Positions 1 to 11,224 of a stretch of DNA of 64,000 nt are shown here, one piece after another. The DNA is from Cheiracanthium punctorium. Taxonomy: Eukaryota > Arthropoda > Arachnida > Araneae > Cheiracanthiidae. The stretch lies in assembly GCA_038373885.1 (NCBI GenBank), contig JAWZYV010013024.1, positions 1 through 64,000 of the forward strand. The letters run 5' to 3'. The notes beneath the pieces were generated by a model that was not told where the DNA came from, made no database searches, and saw only the letters and a list, made by a program, of their open reading frames with translations. A program made the position numbers and the translations under genes. The number at the start of each line of letters is the position of its first letter. Position 1 is the stretch's first letter.

Positions 1-567
1 TTAGAATGTTTCAGATTCCCCTAGACTTAATAATTTTTAATTCTTCCCCTAGACAAATAATTTTTAAAAGCGGCTCAAACGTTGCATGATTCTTAATTCT
101 TTTGAAGATAGCTTAAGTAAGTCAAAGAAAGACTGTACCACACCTATTTTTTTTTTTAAGGTAAAGATCACTTACCTTGTAATATTAAGCAAAATTATCC
201 ACATTTGAATCCACGTCACTGATAAATATTATCCATATATTCACATTCTGGAAGCCTTTATAATCACATGCTTTTAACACATACTCACTGAACTTGAGAT
301 TAGTACATTCTTGAATACTAGGGAAAATATCCACACATTTGAAAAAATAATGCTCGTCATTTACAAATATTACCCATATCTACAAACTGGAAGCTTTTAA
401 TCACATGCTTTTAACACATACTTAGTTGCACTGAATTTGAGACTAGTACATTCTTGAATCCTAGCTAAAGTGAGCAGCACGTGGAGAACGCCAGACGTGT
501 TTTGTGACGTAGGGCCGTGGGGGGAAAGCACTGTAGCAGGCCCGAGGAGTACAATAGAGAAGGCCCT
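1..567 (-). mobile_element. End of a second P-like (THAP) transposon, cut by the window edge
   Basis: This stretch matches 43370-43764, the transposase-5' end of the P-like element at 40372-43764, in the same orientation and from the first base onward. Shared landmarks are the AGATTCCCCTAGACTTA block, CACATGCTTTTAACA, GTACATTCTTGAATCCTAG, and the terminal segment that reads AGGGCCTTCTCTATTGTACT on the minus strand. The outer end is at about 567. Because the match begins at base 1, the rest of the element probably lies left of the window, so its other end and target duplication cannot be seen. No transposase codons are visible here. The identification depends on the better preserved copy at 40-44 kb. 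Confidence 0.65.
194..465. repeat. Two-copy tandem repeat of about 135 bp inside the P-like end
   Basis: Units at about 194-328 and 329-465 share ATCCACA, ATATTA(T/C)CCATAT, CTGGAAGC, AATCACATGCTTTTAACACA and TAGTACATTCTTGAAT. The related end at 43.4-43.8 kb carries only one unit, so the duplication is specific to this copy or was lost in the other. Confidence 0.75.
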
Positions 568-2200
568 GGAAAACACTTTCTTTTTGCCTAGCTATCTGAT
601 GGTCATTTGTTTGTGCTTGCGCACTTGATAAAGAAGGTTGACATCCGTGCCTTACGGCATTACAGGCGCCCAACGTAATTCTTGAATCCTTGTGAAAGAA
701 AAAGCGGAGTGGGAGACAGAAGAAGCTAGCGATACATTCTCTATTTTTAGGATTCTTAAGTTTAACCGATTTGGAGGAAGAAATATGATTTGACACAAAA
801 AAGTTGGAGTGAAGTTTTTGAAGGGGCTCAGCCCCCTGAATAAAAATATTGGGGGGGCTGAAGCCCCTTCAAGCCCCATGAAGTCGGCGCCTATGGGGCT
901 GAGCACTACTTAGCTGTCTCCCAGCCCCCCTACGATTTTCAAAAATTTTTGTTAGTTTACACATAAATACGAAAATTTAGAAACGAACATTTGAAAACCA
1001 TGAAATCTTTAAGAAGACTCGTTGTTTTAGGCGAATTTCGCTTCATAATTGCAAGATTTCTGTTCGGTTTATTATTTTGCTACTCTTGGCTGCATGTGGT
1101 GCCAGTGGCGGTTCCAGAGGGGGTCACAGTGGTCATGACCCTCCTGGGCCTAGATTTAACCATCTCGCCAAGAAAGAAGGAAGAAAAAAAACGAGGGCCC
1201 AAGCCGAGCTTGGACAAGGCCCAAAATTCAGAGAGGCCTTGATCATGTGCATACATATCATATTGTGTTGCTGAAAGAGAATTCCTCTTTAGAAAACCAT
1301 TAGTCTCTGACTAATTTACTTTATTTTATAACAACACTAAAGTATGCACACAATATTCTGACTATGTGCTCAGTCGTTATTCCTTGGCAGAAAAATATGC
1401 AGCCGTTTTGTAAATATGTGCATTCATCCATATTCATCCATACATAGAGGGCAAATGAAAGGGGAGTCACAGCGAGCATGATTAAGGTAAGGGCGGATGG
1501 GGTAGTTGCCTCGAACTCACAATGAAAGAAAACGATCAAAATCAAAAAATGGTTTTAGAAAAATGTGTGAATTGGGCGTGTGATACATATACTCGTATTC
1601 GACCCCCACCTCCACCCCACACTTGCAAATAGCCTCCCTCTTCTGTAAAAGCACTCTATGGAGCACCTATGTTTGTAAATTATTATTTATGGAATATCAA
1701 ACTAGCGTAACTGCTACAAAACCATAAAAATTATAGAGGAGGAAGGAGGGGGCTGTCATGGGGAAAGAGGGACTATACCTAAACAGGGTCGGATTACCCA
1801 TTAGGCTGAGTAGGCTTTCACCTGTGGGCTCCTACCATTTTAGAGGCCTGCGTTAAAATTTAGAAGGAAAAAAATATAATTAAACATTATTAAAGCTATT
1901 TTAGCGTTAATATTTATACAGAATATGTATATGTAACTGAGAAAATAATTCTGATTCATTATTGACTTCGTACACAAGAAACACTTTTTGGCATTGTACA
2001 CTTCTTAATTGAAATTTGAATGAATATGTGCTAGAAAGTTTGAAGCTGACTATTTAGCTTGAATTTTTATGTGCACATTTCAGTGATACCTTGCATTAGA
2101 TGGATGTATATTTTGCAAATTCAATAAGGAGAACTTTTAGCACTATGTTTACACGAACGGGCTATGGTAATCATAAGAAGGCTTATAAATAAAATACCCT
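568..2200. other. Gene-free AT-rich stretch with small repeat remnants
   Basis: No convincing reading frame was found. A short G- and C-run palindromic patch (about 815-925, around GGGGGGGCTGAAGCCCC) resembles decayed hAT MITE ends. CAGGGTCGGATTACCCATTA at about 1788 looks like the start of another hAT-type element, but no matching right end was found. Confidence 0.4.
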
Positions 2201-2219
2201 TCGTACCCTAGTCATCACA

Positions 2220-2968
2220 ATCATATTTTATACAACTCTTTTCGTTCTGAATAAAAATTAATTTTCGTATATTGTTGCACAAATATCATCAGAATAAATT
2301 TCAAATAACATAATTCGTTATGGTTTTAGTTTATAAAATGAATACTATGTATCCATTTAGCCAAAGCGTCTCTGACTTACCAATTGCTAGTGTACTAGTT
2401 TAATTTGTTTTGATAATTGTTTAGGTAATATGGAACAATTTTCCAAATAGAAGGGTGATTTAGAGTGCAGTGGAGTTTTTATATATGTTTTAAAAATAAT
2501 ATGGCGTAGACTATGATTTCGAATTAGATTTCATTCATTTTTTTTCCATTTTTCATATTATTGAGTATTCTTATTTTAATGTAAAGTGAAAATGTTGAGT
2601 ATTTTTAAAAATTGTCTGTAAATATCTACAGTAATTCAGAGTGATATTTTTGGCATTGTATTATTCCACTGTGTTATTCCAATTTTAAATGTAAAGCACG
2701 ATTATATTTTATACAACTTTTTTCCGTACTGAATAAAAATAAATTTTCATATATTGTTGCACAAATATCATCAAAATATGTTTCAAATAGCATAATTCAT
2801 TATGGTTTTAGTTTATAAAATGATTACTGTATGTCCATTTTGCCAGGAGCGTCTCTGATTTGCCAATTGCTTATGTGCTGGTTTAATTTGTTTTCATAAT
2901 TGTTAAGGTAATCTGGAATGGTTTTCCAAAAAGAAGTGTGATTTAAAGTGCAATGCAGATTTTATATG
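2220..2968. repeat. Direct duplication of about 260 bp
   Basis: Copies at about 2220-2488 and 2703-2968 share TTATACAACT, TATTGTTGCACAAATATCATC, TATGGTTTTAGTTTATAAAATGA, GCGTCTCTGA and TTTAATTTGTTTT, with scattered substitutions. A 215-bp AT-rich spacer separates them. The divergence suggests an old duplication. No coding potential was seen. Confidence 0.8.
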
Positions 2969-2999
2969 TCGAGTTTTCTATGCCAAGTTCCACACGAAG

Positions 3000-3235
3000 C
3001 CCCCCCCCCCTAAACACTTCGCTTCCAAATCCTTTTATTTTAAACATTTGTTTGGCGGGTCGTTTTTAACCGTTCACTTCGCCATTCCACTTAAAAATAC
3101 AAGCTATTGCCTGCGTCTTGACAAAATATAATTAAAAAAATTGTTCCTTGTCAGGGTTGCTTAATTCAAACAAGGTTATTTTTAAGCTCTTGGTTTAAAC
3201 AATTTTTCTCTTCTGTAATTCGGTTTAAAGTGCGT
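3000..3235 (+). repeat. Inverted relative of 6300-6480
   Basis: Read on the minus strand, this segment aligns with about 6300-6480: GTTTAAACCA..GAGCTTAAAAA, CAACC(T/C)TGACA, ACAATTTTTT and the block matching CATTTTTAAGTGGA..GGTTAAAA. The two are diverged inverted copies about 3.1 kb apart. They may be ends of an old DNA transposon or independent insertions. Confidence 0.6.
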
Positions 3236-3383
3236 GAGTATATATCGAGTGCCTTCCCCCCTCCCCCCCTTTTGTGCACTCACACAAACTGACGGGCGTT
3301 GCGCGGGTGCATTGAGTGTTAAGGCACAACTTTTCTAAAATTACTGTCTGGGTTGCTTCTCACCGTTGCAAAGACGCGAACGC

Positions 3384-3493
3384 AGCGATTTTCCTTCTGT
3401 GATCAGCTACCCCATTGTTACCCCACATCATTTCTCCCACTGCGGCCCAAGACCTGTGCCGGGAAGCAATGATGAACACAGAAGGAAATCGCT
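3384..3493. repeat. 110-bp palindromic (MITE-like) unit
   Basis: Arms 3384-3405 (AGCGATTTTCCTTCTGTGAT..) and 3473-3493 are reverse complements apart from one extra T and one or two mismatches, around a 67-bp centre. The whole unit would fold into a stem-loop. An open frame across it is simply the palindrome being read. Confidence 0.65.
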
Positions 3494-3559
3494 CAATGAT
3501 CCAGTGGGCCAAATTTCGTTAAGATTCGACGTAAGTTCTAGGTGCCTATAGCGAATGAA

Positions 3560-5630
3560 CATACAGACAAACAGGAAAATTCTCCTTATTTTATATATTT
3601 AGATTATTGCATTATTTGGATGAGCTTTAATAATACTGGTTTTACTTAATATTAATTTGTAGAAACAGTCCATGATAGTTTGTTGGACTAAGGATCTAAC
3701 AATAACACGTACACACGATGAATGTGCATGCTAAATCTGTACGGCTGATTATGTACTACCGATTGAATTATCAATTCTGGTTCCTGTTCAACAACACAAC
3801 CAAATGAAATAATTGAGAAGTTACTGTAAATTTAATGAATTAAGTTATGTATAGAGTTTAATTATTCCGTTTAATTAATTATTTTCAAGAGAAAGTCTTT
3901 TTTTTTTTTTAATCTTAAAAATCAAAAAGAAATTCTGTTGATAAGAATATATCTGTTAATAATAATTCTGTTAATAATAGAATTCTGTTAATAATAATAT
4001 TAAGAAATTCTGCAATAGAACATGTATTATTTGTATGAATTCTTCTGCACTGTAAAATTCTGTAGATTGATACCAATAGAAATAATTAGAACAAAAATAT
4101 GGTTCAGAAGAATTTTTTTCATGCTTTATTTATTTATTTTTGTGAGCGTGTGTGGGGGAGAGGGTAGGAGTTGGTTATACAAAAACGGATAAAAAGTATG
4201 ATGATTTATCTTCAAGCATTTAAAATGAAATCAAATAAAATGCACGAGATATTAAAAGAAAACATTTAAAATGACACAAACCACTAAAAATAATTTTCAG
4301 ATTTAATTTTACAGCTAAGCCAAAGTACTTTTAGAAAAAAAAAAAATAAGAAGATGAAAGATAAAAATGTCTATTTTACAGGAATTATTAGAGAATTAAC
4401 CTTTTTCTTATATAAGAAAGTTTAACTTGAACTCGTCTCAATACTTTATAATTTTTAATCTCAACAACACAACTTTACGTTAATGCAACATTGTTTGGTG
4501 TTTTGTAAGCTAAGTTTTACAATTAAAGCTCAATTGCTTTAATTGTAATCAGTCTTCTCCGTTGTTGTTGTAGTTTAAAGTTTACTTTTAGTCATTCTTA
4601 TATTCAACAAGGAATTTCTTTACGTTTTCTATTTTCTAATCAGGTATTGACCAGGGACATTTCTTTTACTCGTTTTCTTTTCGTCTTCGACTTCCCTTTA
4701 TGGAAGGTTCTAAATAATTTCCAGAGTGATCAAAGATAAACGCTCTTTTCGGGATATTCTCTGATAGCCCGGGGATATTTGCGTCTACAAAAGGTAGCGA
4801 AGGAGCGCGTTCTTGGAATTTGAGGGGTAGTTCTTCAGACGACGCTGTGCTTCTTTGTTACTAACCGGAAAAAACGCGAAGGGTCGCCAACCAGAATAAA
4901 AGAATTCCCCCAGCTAAGAACAATAATTTTTATTTAAATATTGAACATAAACTTGCTTCGTTTTGGATAAAATATGAGAATGGCATTCAATCAAAAGTAG
5001 ACGCACCAAATTTCTTTTGTTTTACATTTAAGAATATATTATATCCAGCAGAAACATTCAAAAGTTTTGTGATAGTAAATATGTTTTATCAGATTTTTTA
5101 AAAATTAATTTTATACCGATTATTCTGTTTATAAAAGATAAAATTCTTTTATTAAGAATTTTTAAAATAAAACATACTAAATTATTTGAAAGGAAATTTG
5201 CAAGGGCTGATAGAACTTAATTGATTTCAAGTGAATTATTTAAATTTTAATGAAACTTTAAGACGTAATAAGTTGATTTCTTTCCGCTGAAATATTCAAA
5301 TCATTTTTATTTCCTAGTTTTATGTGACATCTATATATAATGTGACATGAATTGTATACATGCCAGTACAAAAAAAGTAAAATAAAGTAGCATCAAAACA
5401 TTCAGTAGATGAGAGATATGTGCCTTTGATTGACTTAAATTTTAGAGTAATCTGATATTTGCGAATAGTTATGTATAAAATAATGTCACCATGGGTGCCC
5501 ACACATTTTTATTTTCGGGGGGTGGGGTCTGCTTTTTTAAAGGGGGGACTTTAAAAATGCACGGGATTTCACATACTTAAAAACTCTTCCTTCCTTCACC
5601 CCCTCCCCCCAAAAAAAAAGATAGAAAAAG
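3560..5630. other. Gene-free AT-rich stretch
   Basis: No recognisable gene or element was found. It contains poly-T (3899-3910), poly-A (4337-4347), an AATAATTCTGTTAATAATA microrepeat near 3950-4000, and G- or C-rich runs near 5510-5610. Confidence 0.5.
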
Positions 5631-5636
5631 AAAAAA

Positions 5637-5795
5637 TGGGTTTGCTTGTGTGATTACGGCAATTGTACGCTAGGGCGATCTGCCAAGGATGGGAGTGCCT
5701 CGGTAGGCGGACTTTCTAAGGGGTTCTAACGCGTATTCACGTGACATCTGGAGAAAACAGGTGCGTGGTAGCCCAGATTCCTGGACTTACGCACT
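5637..5795 (-). mobile_element. tRNA-derived SINE, 3'-tail portion
   Basis: It matches the tail of SINE copies at 10985, 33664 and 58683. Shared landmarks, read on plus, are CAATTG near the start, a GGACTTT block, ACGCGTATTCACGTGACATCTGGAGAAAA, and a GGTAG/CCAGATT block leading into the head. The tRNA-like head is poorly preserved here. No coding capacity. Confidence 0.6.
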
Positions 5796-6299
5796 TCAAC
5801 CGTTTACTAAATTATCATGAAATCACTAAAAAGTTATCATACTATGACGTAAAAGGTATACGATTAAAGAAATGCTTTTTAAAGCTTTATAAGATAAACC
5901 TATATAAAGCTTTCTCTTCATTATTAAGCTATTATACTTATTTTACTAGCAAGCATTTAAAAAAGATGCTGAAACACGGGAGAATGACGATATACAAGTT
6001 CAAAGGTAAATTATCAAACATTGAACTTCATATATGATTAAAAGACAATAAGTAGGATAACAATAAATCTATTATAATATAACTTAATGTAACTTAAGTA
6101 ATATAACTTAATGTAAACACGTGAGAGTTATGTAATTATGAAAAGTTAAAAGACTATTCACCTTTATTCATCAAATAAAACCTTTTTTGCATAAAGTATT
6201 TTGTATTGCATTAAAAAATTAAAATTAATTAATTAATTAAAGTTCTAAAGAAACCCTTTTAGCCAGGAAGTATTTAAAACCAGTACAACAGATTGAAAA

Positions 6300-6480
6300 T
6301 GAGAAAGGTTGTTTAAACCAGTGCTTAAAAAAGTAACGTTTAAATTAAACAACCTTGACAGTGGACAATTTTTTAAAAATATATTGTAAATACGCAGACT
6401 GGAGTTTCGCATTTTTAAGTGGAGCGGTTAAAACAAGGCGTCAAACAAATTTTTAAAATGAAAAGATTCTGCGACGAAGT
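6300..6480 (-). repeat. Inverted relative of 3000-3235, leading into the G/C-run array
   Basis: It aligns with the reverse complement of 3000-3235 (see that entry). It runs directly into the first unit of the G/C-run-rich repeat array at 6430, so the homology may be part of that repeat family's leader. Confidence 0.5.
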
Positions 6481-7400
6481 TGGGGGAGAGGGGGACACGT
6501 GCCCCCCCTCTGTCCCCCCGATATACACCTATGGCTCATATGTATTACATTCTTAGGAAAACCTAATAACAAGAGCTTTCTAAGGAAGGCGGAAGGCTTA
6601 TCACCGCTCACAGACCTACTGAAATCTTGGAGGAACACACAGGGGCGTAGCCAGAAATTTTTCATGGGGGGAGGTTACGACTACTACAACTCATATATAT
6701 GTATACGTGGGTGTGACAATGTAGTGAAGAATATACATTTTGTATGGCAAAAAATTCCCCATGGGGGGGTTATGACCCCCCTAACCCCCCTTGGCTACGC
6801 CCCTGGGAACACATGAAAGATTTTTTTTTGGGGGGGGAGGGCACATATTTAATTTAAGAGCAGAAAATGGAAGTTTCTTTTAAATTTTGAAACAAATGTT
6901 TGTTTAAAAGATTTTGAGAGTAAGTTGGGGGGGGCAGCGGGACACGTAAACCCTGTGCCCCTCCCCCCGACTATAATGCTATGGTTCATATGTACCATAC
7001 GCTTATAACAATACCTAATAATATAACAGTAACTTCCTAAGGAGGGCTTATCACTGCTCCCGGACCTACTGAAATTTTGGAGGGGCACAAGAAAGATTTG
7101 AGGGGGGCACATATCGAATGTAAGAGCAGAAAAGGAAAGTTAATTTTAAAATTTCAAGCAAATGTTTATTTAACATTTTATTTTGAAATTCGAATCAAAA
7201 TTTCTATTTTTAAGGGGGGAGGGGGGGCACGGGACACTTTGTGCCCCCCTCCCGACGCTTTTCCTATGGTCCATATGTTATATGCTTAGGAAACCTAATA
7301 ACAATAGCGTTCTAAGAGATACCATTCCCAGACCTGCTGAACTGAAAATTTACCCCTTTACCCCAAAACAAAAGAATTTTGGATTTAAGATCCAGTTACC
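6430..7400. repeat. Degenerate tandem array with G-run and C-run blocks (family A)
   Basis: Three diverged units begin at about 6430, 6890 and 7170. Each has AAATTTTAAAA-type sequence, a G-run/CACGTG(A/C)CCCC palindromic block, TATGGTTCATATGTA, CTTAGGAAAACCTAATAACA, a TTCCTAAGGA-type block and GACCTACTGAAAT(T/C)TTGG. The same family recurs as two units at about 47270-47760. A hAT MITE at 6640-6805 interrupts the first unit. Short open frames across the array are repeat-derived and show no known domain. Confidence 0.75.
6640..6805. mobile_element. hAT-type MITE (CAGGGGCGTAGCCA ends)
   Basis: It begins CAGGGGCGTAGCCAGAAAT and ends with GGCTACGCCCCTG. The 8-bp target duplication GGAACACA lies on both sides (6632-6639 and 6806-6813), the length typical of hAT transposition. 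The 166-bp body has no coding capacity. A sibling at 34014-34186 shares nearly all its sequence, including TATACATTTTGTATGGCAAAAAA. Confidence 0.9.
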
Positions 7401-7449
7401 TTTCTCGTGTATATTACAAAACAAAGAATGTTTATGTCCAATATTTAGT

Positions 7450-7495
7450 AAAAATTAATCATGTGAGCGTTTTTACCGCACACCGACGTTGTTTA
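7450..7495 (+). repeat. Single-copy GCGTTTTTACCG motif following array A
   Basis: AATCATGTGAGCGTTTTTACCGCACACC is the one-unit counterpart of the expanded minisatellite at 47771-47892, which sits at the same relative place after the other family A array. Confidence 0.6.
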
Positions 7496-7539
7496 TGCTT
7501 TCTGAAATCAGTCTTATTGCTTATTTCTGTTATGTCTGG

Positions 7540-7855
7540 CTGGGATCTTTCCTTTCGATCATCTCTGTCCGGATACTCTCCATTTGCTCATCCTCATCTC
7601 TGTCCGGATCCACTTCTTTCCGCCAAATGGATCCGGAGTCGTTCCTCTCGGTCCGGATCCACTTCTTTCTGCCAAATGGATCCGAAGTCGTTCCTCTCGG
7701 TCCGGACCGGTTCCGATTTCGGACCGAAAGGAACGGGTCCGGACCCGTTCCTTTTCCTGGGAGCGGATCCAATAGGACCGGGTCCGAAGGAGTCGGTCCT
7801 TCAGAGGATCGGATCCGTTCGGACCGGATCCTCAAAAGGACCGACTTTACCTACC
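7540..7855. repeat. GGATCC/TCCGG-rich repeat block with a 49-bp tandem duplication
   Basis: It is far more GC-rich than its surroundings. A 49-bp unit starting GTCCGGATCCACTTCTTTC is duplicated at 7602-7650 and 7651-7699 with two differences. It is followed by a dense scatter of TCCGGACC, GGATCCG and GGACCGG words in both orientations, and so is strongly self-complementary. Subterminal short-word repeats like this occur in hAT-type MITEs (compare 62488-62889), but no paired ends or target duplication were found. The open frames here, up to 178 codons in one frame with others on both strands, are repeat-driven and I do not regard them as genes. Confidence 0.6.
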
Positions 7856-7919
7856 ACTAGTGGGGACAAAAGAGAGTGGTGTCCCCATTTCTGCAACAAA
7901 ATTGGGGATATTTAGAAAA

Positions 7920-8770
7920 TTCAATGTTTTTTCTCAAATAAGGTTCTGTATATTCATCTAAAAAGGATTATGGGCAACATCCAGCCCGTTGGCTGGATGT
8001 GACTCACCCCGGCTCTTGATCTGGTCAGCAGAACACATTAAAACCCCAGATAAAACCCATATAAAGCATTCAAAATCCCAAGCATACAAATTTCAATCAT
8101 ATGGCCAGCGATGTCGACAACATCCTAAAATTTGGCCAGCAGATTTCCAAAGGTTTCCCAAACCTTATCTAAAGCATTATCAATAGTCACATTACAATTA
8201 TATAAAAATCTGGTACAGACATGTTCTGGACAAGCTTGTATTGAATGGGGTTTATATATATGAGTATTATTTATGCAGCTTATATATATGAAATCCAGTA
8301 TGATATACTCTGGGGAAAAATGGACAAGTTCTGGGTGTCCATAAATACATCCACAATTTGTCCACATAAACATTTAAGACTGGAATAAATTGTATACCCA
8401 GACGTAAAAAGACAATTGATATTCATCACATAATTTCAAAGTTTTATTGCACATTATGGATAAGTTAATTTTCTCACATAATGAAGTCCTTTAAAGAAAT
8501 GAAAAGCTAAGTATTTTACCTCTAATTTATTAGGTATTATTTTTTTTTTAACAAACTTGGAAACTTACAGATTTTAAAAGAATAATGAATTCTCTCTTTC
8601 TTTTTTAAAGTATATTTCCTTTCAAAAAAGTTATTAAGCGTTGAGTCACATTTCCTGGGTCAGTTTCATATTTAAACTACGTTCTCTATAAAACTGAATC
8701 ATGTCATTTATAATAATAACTTCTCATATTTCTCTCTTACAATTTTTTACAAAAATTAATTAGTTACTGT
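7920..8770. other. No gene seen
   Basis: AT-rich sequence with short chance frames only. No paired repeats or RNA gene were recognised. Confidence 0.4.
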
Positions 8771-8774
8771 TAAA

Positions 8775-8832
8775 ATTTAAATAGGAAATTTGGCTTTTTC
8801 TCGGGTACTTTTTTGAGTGGATGTATCTCAAA
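8775..8832. mobile_element. Solo end related to the MITE at 9018-9242
   Basis: ATAGGAAATTTGGCTTTTTCTCGGGTACTTTTTTGAGTGGATGTA-type sequence is a diverged version of the right terminus of the 9018-9242 element. No matching left end was identified. Confidence 0.4.
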
Positions 8833-9017
8833 TTACTAAATGCAGTTCTGTTATTGTTTTTGCTTAGAACTGTTAATCTGGTTGTTTTTTGATTTAGATA
8901 TACAAGACAATTATTTGGGTGATTTTAGTATAAATGACGATAAAATAATTACTTTCAAAATAATTGCTCAAGGAACTTTTAATTATATTTAGTTTTTTGC
9001 TTAGTATATGTCACTCA

Positions 9018-9242
9018 ATCTGTATACCTCCTCAAAAAAGTATTCGAGAGAGAGATAAATTTCTTACACTGGTTTCGAATATTAAAAATTATTTATCATA
9101 GAATATGAATGAGGCTATGTATAAATATGACTTTCCATATTTTTATCAAGTTGCGTATTTTTAAAAACTCAATTATTATACTCAAATCTAAAATAGGAAA
9201 TTTATCTCTTACTCGAATACTTTTTTTGGAGGGTGTACATGG
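9018..9242. mobile_element. MITE with ~40-bp terminal inverted repeats and flanking TA
   Basis: The left end (TACCTCCTCAAAAAAGTATT, then CGAGAGAGAGATAAATTTC) and the reverse complement of the right end (CACCCTCCAAAAAAAGTATT, then CGAGTAAGAGATAAATTTC) pair over about 40 bp with few mismatches. TA dinucleotides lie at both outer edges, as expected for Tc1/mariner-type insertion. No coding sequence. A poly-T run (about 9251-9272) follows directly. Confidence 0.7.
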
Positions 9243-9365
9243 TAAACACGCTTTTTTTTTTTTTTTTTTTTTTGTGATGTGAGCTCACCAGAAAGTCCTC
9301 ACATGAGAAAAAATATATTTTGGAAGTAAACTTTGGTGGTAAGAAATCTTGGGATGTAAAAAAAA

Positions 9366-9472
9366 TAAGACGTTGGTATGCAAGATGAGACCTTGGGGTA
9401 CGAGATGACACCTTGGGGTGCAAGATGACATCTTTTGCTAAAAGATAAGACCCCGAGTTACAAGATGAGGCC
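9366..9472 (+). repeat. About five copies of a 20-21-bp minisatellite
   Basis: The unit is close to GCAAGATGAGACCTTGGGGT. Copies run from about 9366 to 9472 with increasing degeneracy. A related patch (GGTGCAAGATGAGACCA) occurs at 10303-10319. Confidence 0.75.
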
Positions 9473-9479
9473 TTTGGGG

Positions 9480-10980
9480 CTTTTAATGAACTAGCAAGTT
9501 TGTATTTAGAGACTATAAAGTGATATTACTAGCCTCTAAACAAAACCAGCTGTTTTTTCTTCCTCCTTCTGGTGTTGCTTTCACAAATGGAGCTCTAAAA
9601 TGAAACCAGCAAACCCAGAAAAAAAAAATGGACAGCTGATACATTCTTTAATTTTAAAACTACATTGGTTTCATCTTCCTCCTCTGGATGTTGTATTTAA
9701 AGACATAACTCGAAGATGAAACAAGAAGACCTAGGGAAAGAAAAGGACTTCAGTATCAAGAATAATGACAAATTAACAAATAAGCCAGTTAAGGAATAAA
9801 AATTGTTTAAAATTAAACAAATATTTTATTTACAAAGTTATGTGGATAAAGTTTCATTGAGGCTTGAGCCTGCAATGTCAAATTTGAATAAATCATTCTG
9901 ATATAAACAAGAGAAAAGCATTTATTACTCAGTTACAAAAGCAGAAGATCTTAACAGCAAGCTCAACACACAATTTACAATCTCTCTTTTCAATTAAAAA
10001 AGACAGTCATGTGACATCACAATGCATTGCTCTGATTGGGAGTTTTTTTTTAACTAAGGACCTGACTATTATGAGCTGATATTAAACTTTAAATAAAGCC
10101 TTTTTGCTAATTTAAAAATAGAGATACCTTTAATACTTTGTTCTATGTTTCTGATGAATGAACAGATTTAATTTTTTTTTTTTTTTTGTGCAATATTAAT
10201 GTTTTGCACTGAAGAGATGATTATCACAGTACAGATTGAGCATAACGCGACCTTAGTATAAGATACAAGGTTACAGAGAATGAGGCCAGACCAGGGGTAG
10301 AGGTGCAAGATGAGACCAAGATTGAATATTGGAGTATATAAAATGAGGTACAAAATGAGCAGACAAGCCAGCTTTCCAAAATCAAAATGCCCCAGATCTG
10401 CTTTTTAATGTCAAAAACCTGCATTTTTTTATGCATTTATTTTCAACATAAAATATATGTACAATCAATACAGACAGTTTCTTTTCTTAAATTCCATTAA
10501 ACTTAAGTAATAGAATAGTACTAGGTTGTACAATGTAAATAAATTCAATTTAAAGAAATATCAGAAAATACATAACATTAATCAAACTACATAGGCGATA
10601 AACTATTTATACCTAAAAATTATACAAAATGCAGTTGGCTCTCTGTTTGACGAGTTTCAAGGAATCATGTAAAATCATCCTTAAACAGAATTAGTTAAAA
10701 AAAATAAATAAAAATAATAAAACAAAAAACAATACAATAAAATAAAATTTAGTTTTGAAAAAATCAAAAAATGTATTTGCTTCATTTGCTAAAAGTGTAT
10801 TTGCTTCATTTTTCACATTCTGCATTCGTTATTATTATATACAGATTTTCTAAAATATGTCATTTTCCATGTTCTGAATTTTGCCAGCCAACCAGCCAAA
10901 ACCTGAACATTTTGTATTACAAACTTTCCTGCCAGGACAAGAGCATTTTCTTTAAATATCACTCTGGAAATTGGAGATAC
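9480..10980. other. No gene seen
   Basis: AT-rich sequence with poly-T at 10172-10187 and a minisatellite relic at about 10290-10350. No paired ends or coding signal were recognised. Confidence 0.4.
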
Positions 10981-10984
10981 ATGT

Positions 10985-11222
10985 TATGCGATGCTATGGC
11001 AAGCCTACTCGAGAGGCATCTGCCTACAAGGGGGTGTGCCTTGGTTTGAGGACTTTTCAAAGAGTTTTAACGCTTATTCACTTTAAAACTGGAGAAAAAT
11101 GGCCAAACCTCTATAGTCTAGACCATTAGACCGACAACTGTGCAGTAAGCCCGAACGTGGGAGCTTTACACGTCAGCCGTCAACCATGTTAAGTGTCTTA
11201 TCCATTCAGCCATGTTGGGACC
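10985..11222 (-). mobile_element. tRNA-derived SINE
   Basis: On the minus strand it starts with a tRNA-like head (ATGGCTGAATGGATAAGAC resembling an A box, then ACGTTCGGGCTT as a weak B box). It continues into the family tail (TGGTCTAGAC, GTTTGGCCATTTTTCTCCAG, TGAATAAGCG, and a block rich in AAGTCC and CAAGGCA). Tail order and spacing match the copies at 33664 and 58683. No coding capacity. Confidence 0.65.
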
Positions 11223-11224
11223 CA

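Noticed and set aside
461..906. Minus-strand frames of 111 and 84 codons sharing a peptide with 43592-43924
   Set aside because: The shared peptide comes from the terminal repeat of the P-like family read in one frame, not from a conserved gene.
2220..2968. LTR pair flanking a short retroelement
   Set aside because: The repeats lack TG..CA ends, the 215-bp spacer has no primer-binding or coding sequence, and no target duplication is visible.
7379..7915. 178-codon open frame
   Set aside because: It lies across a GC-rich word repeat with long frames on both strands. Composition explains it and no domain is visible.
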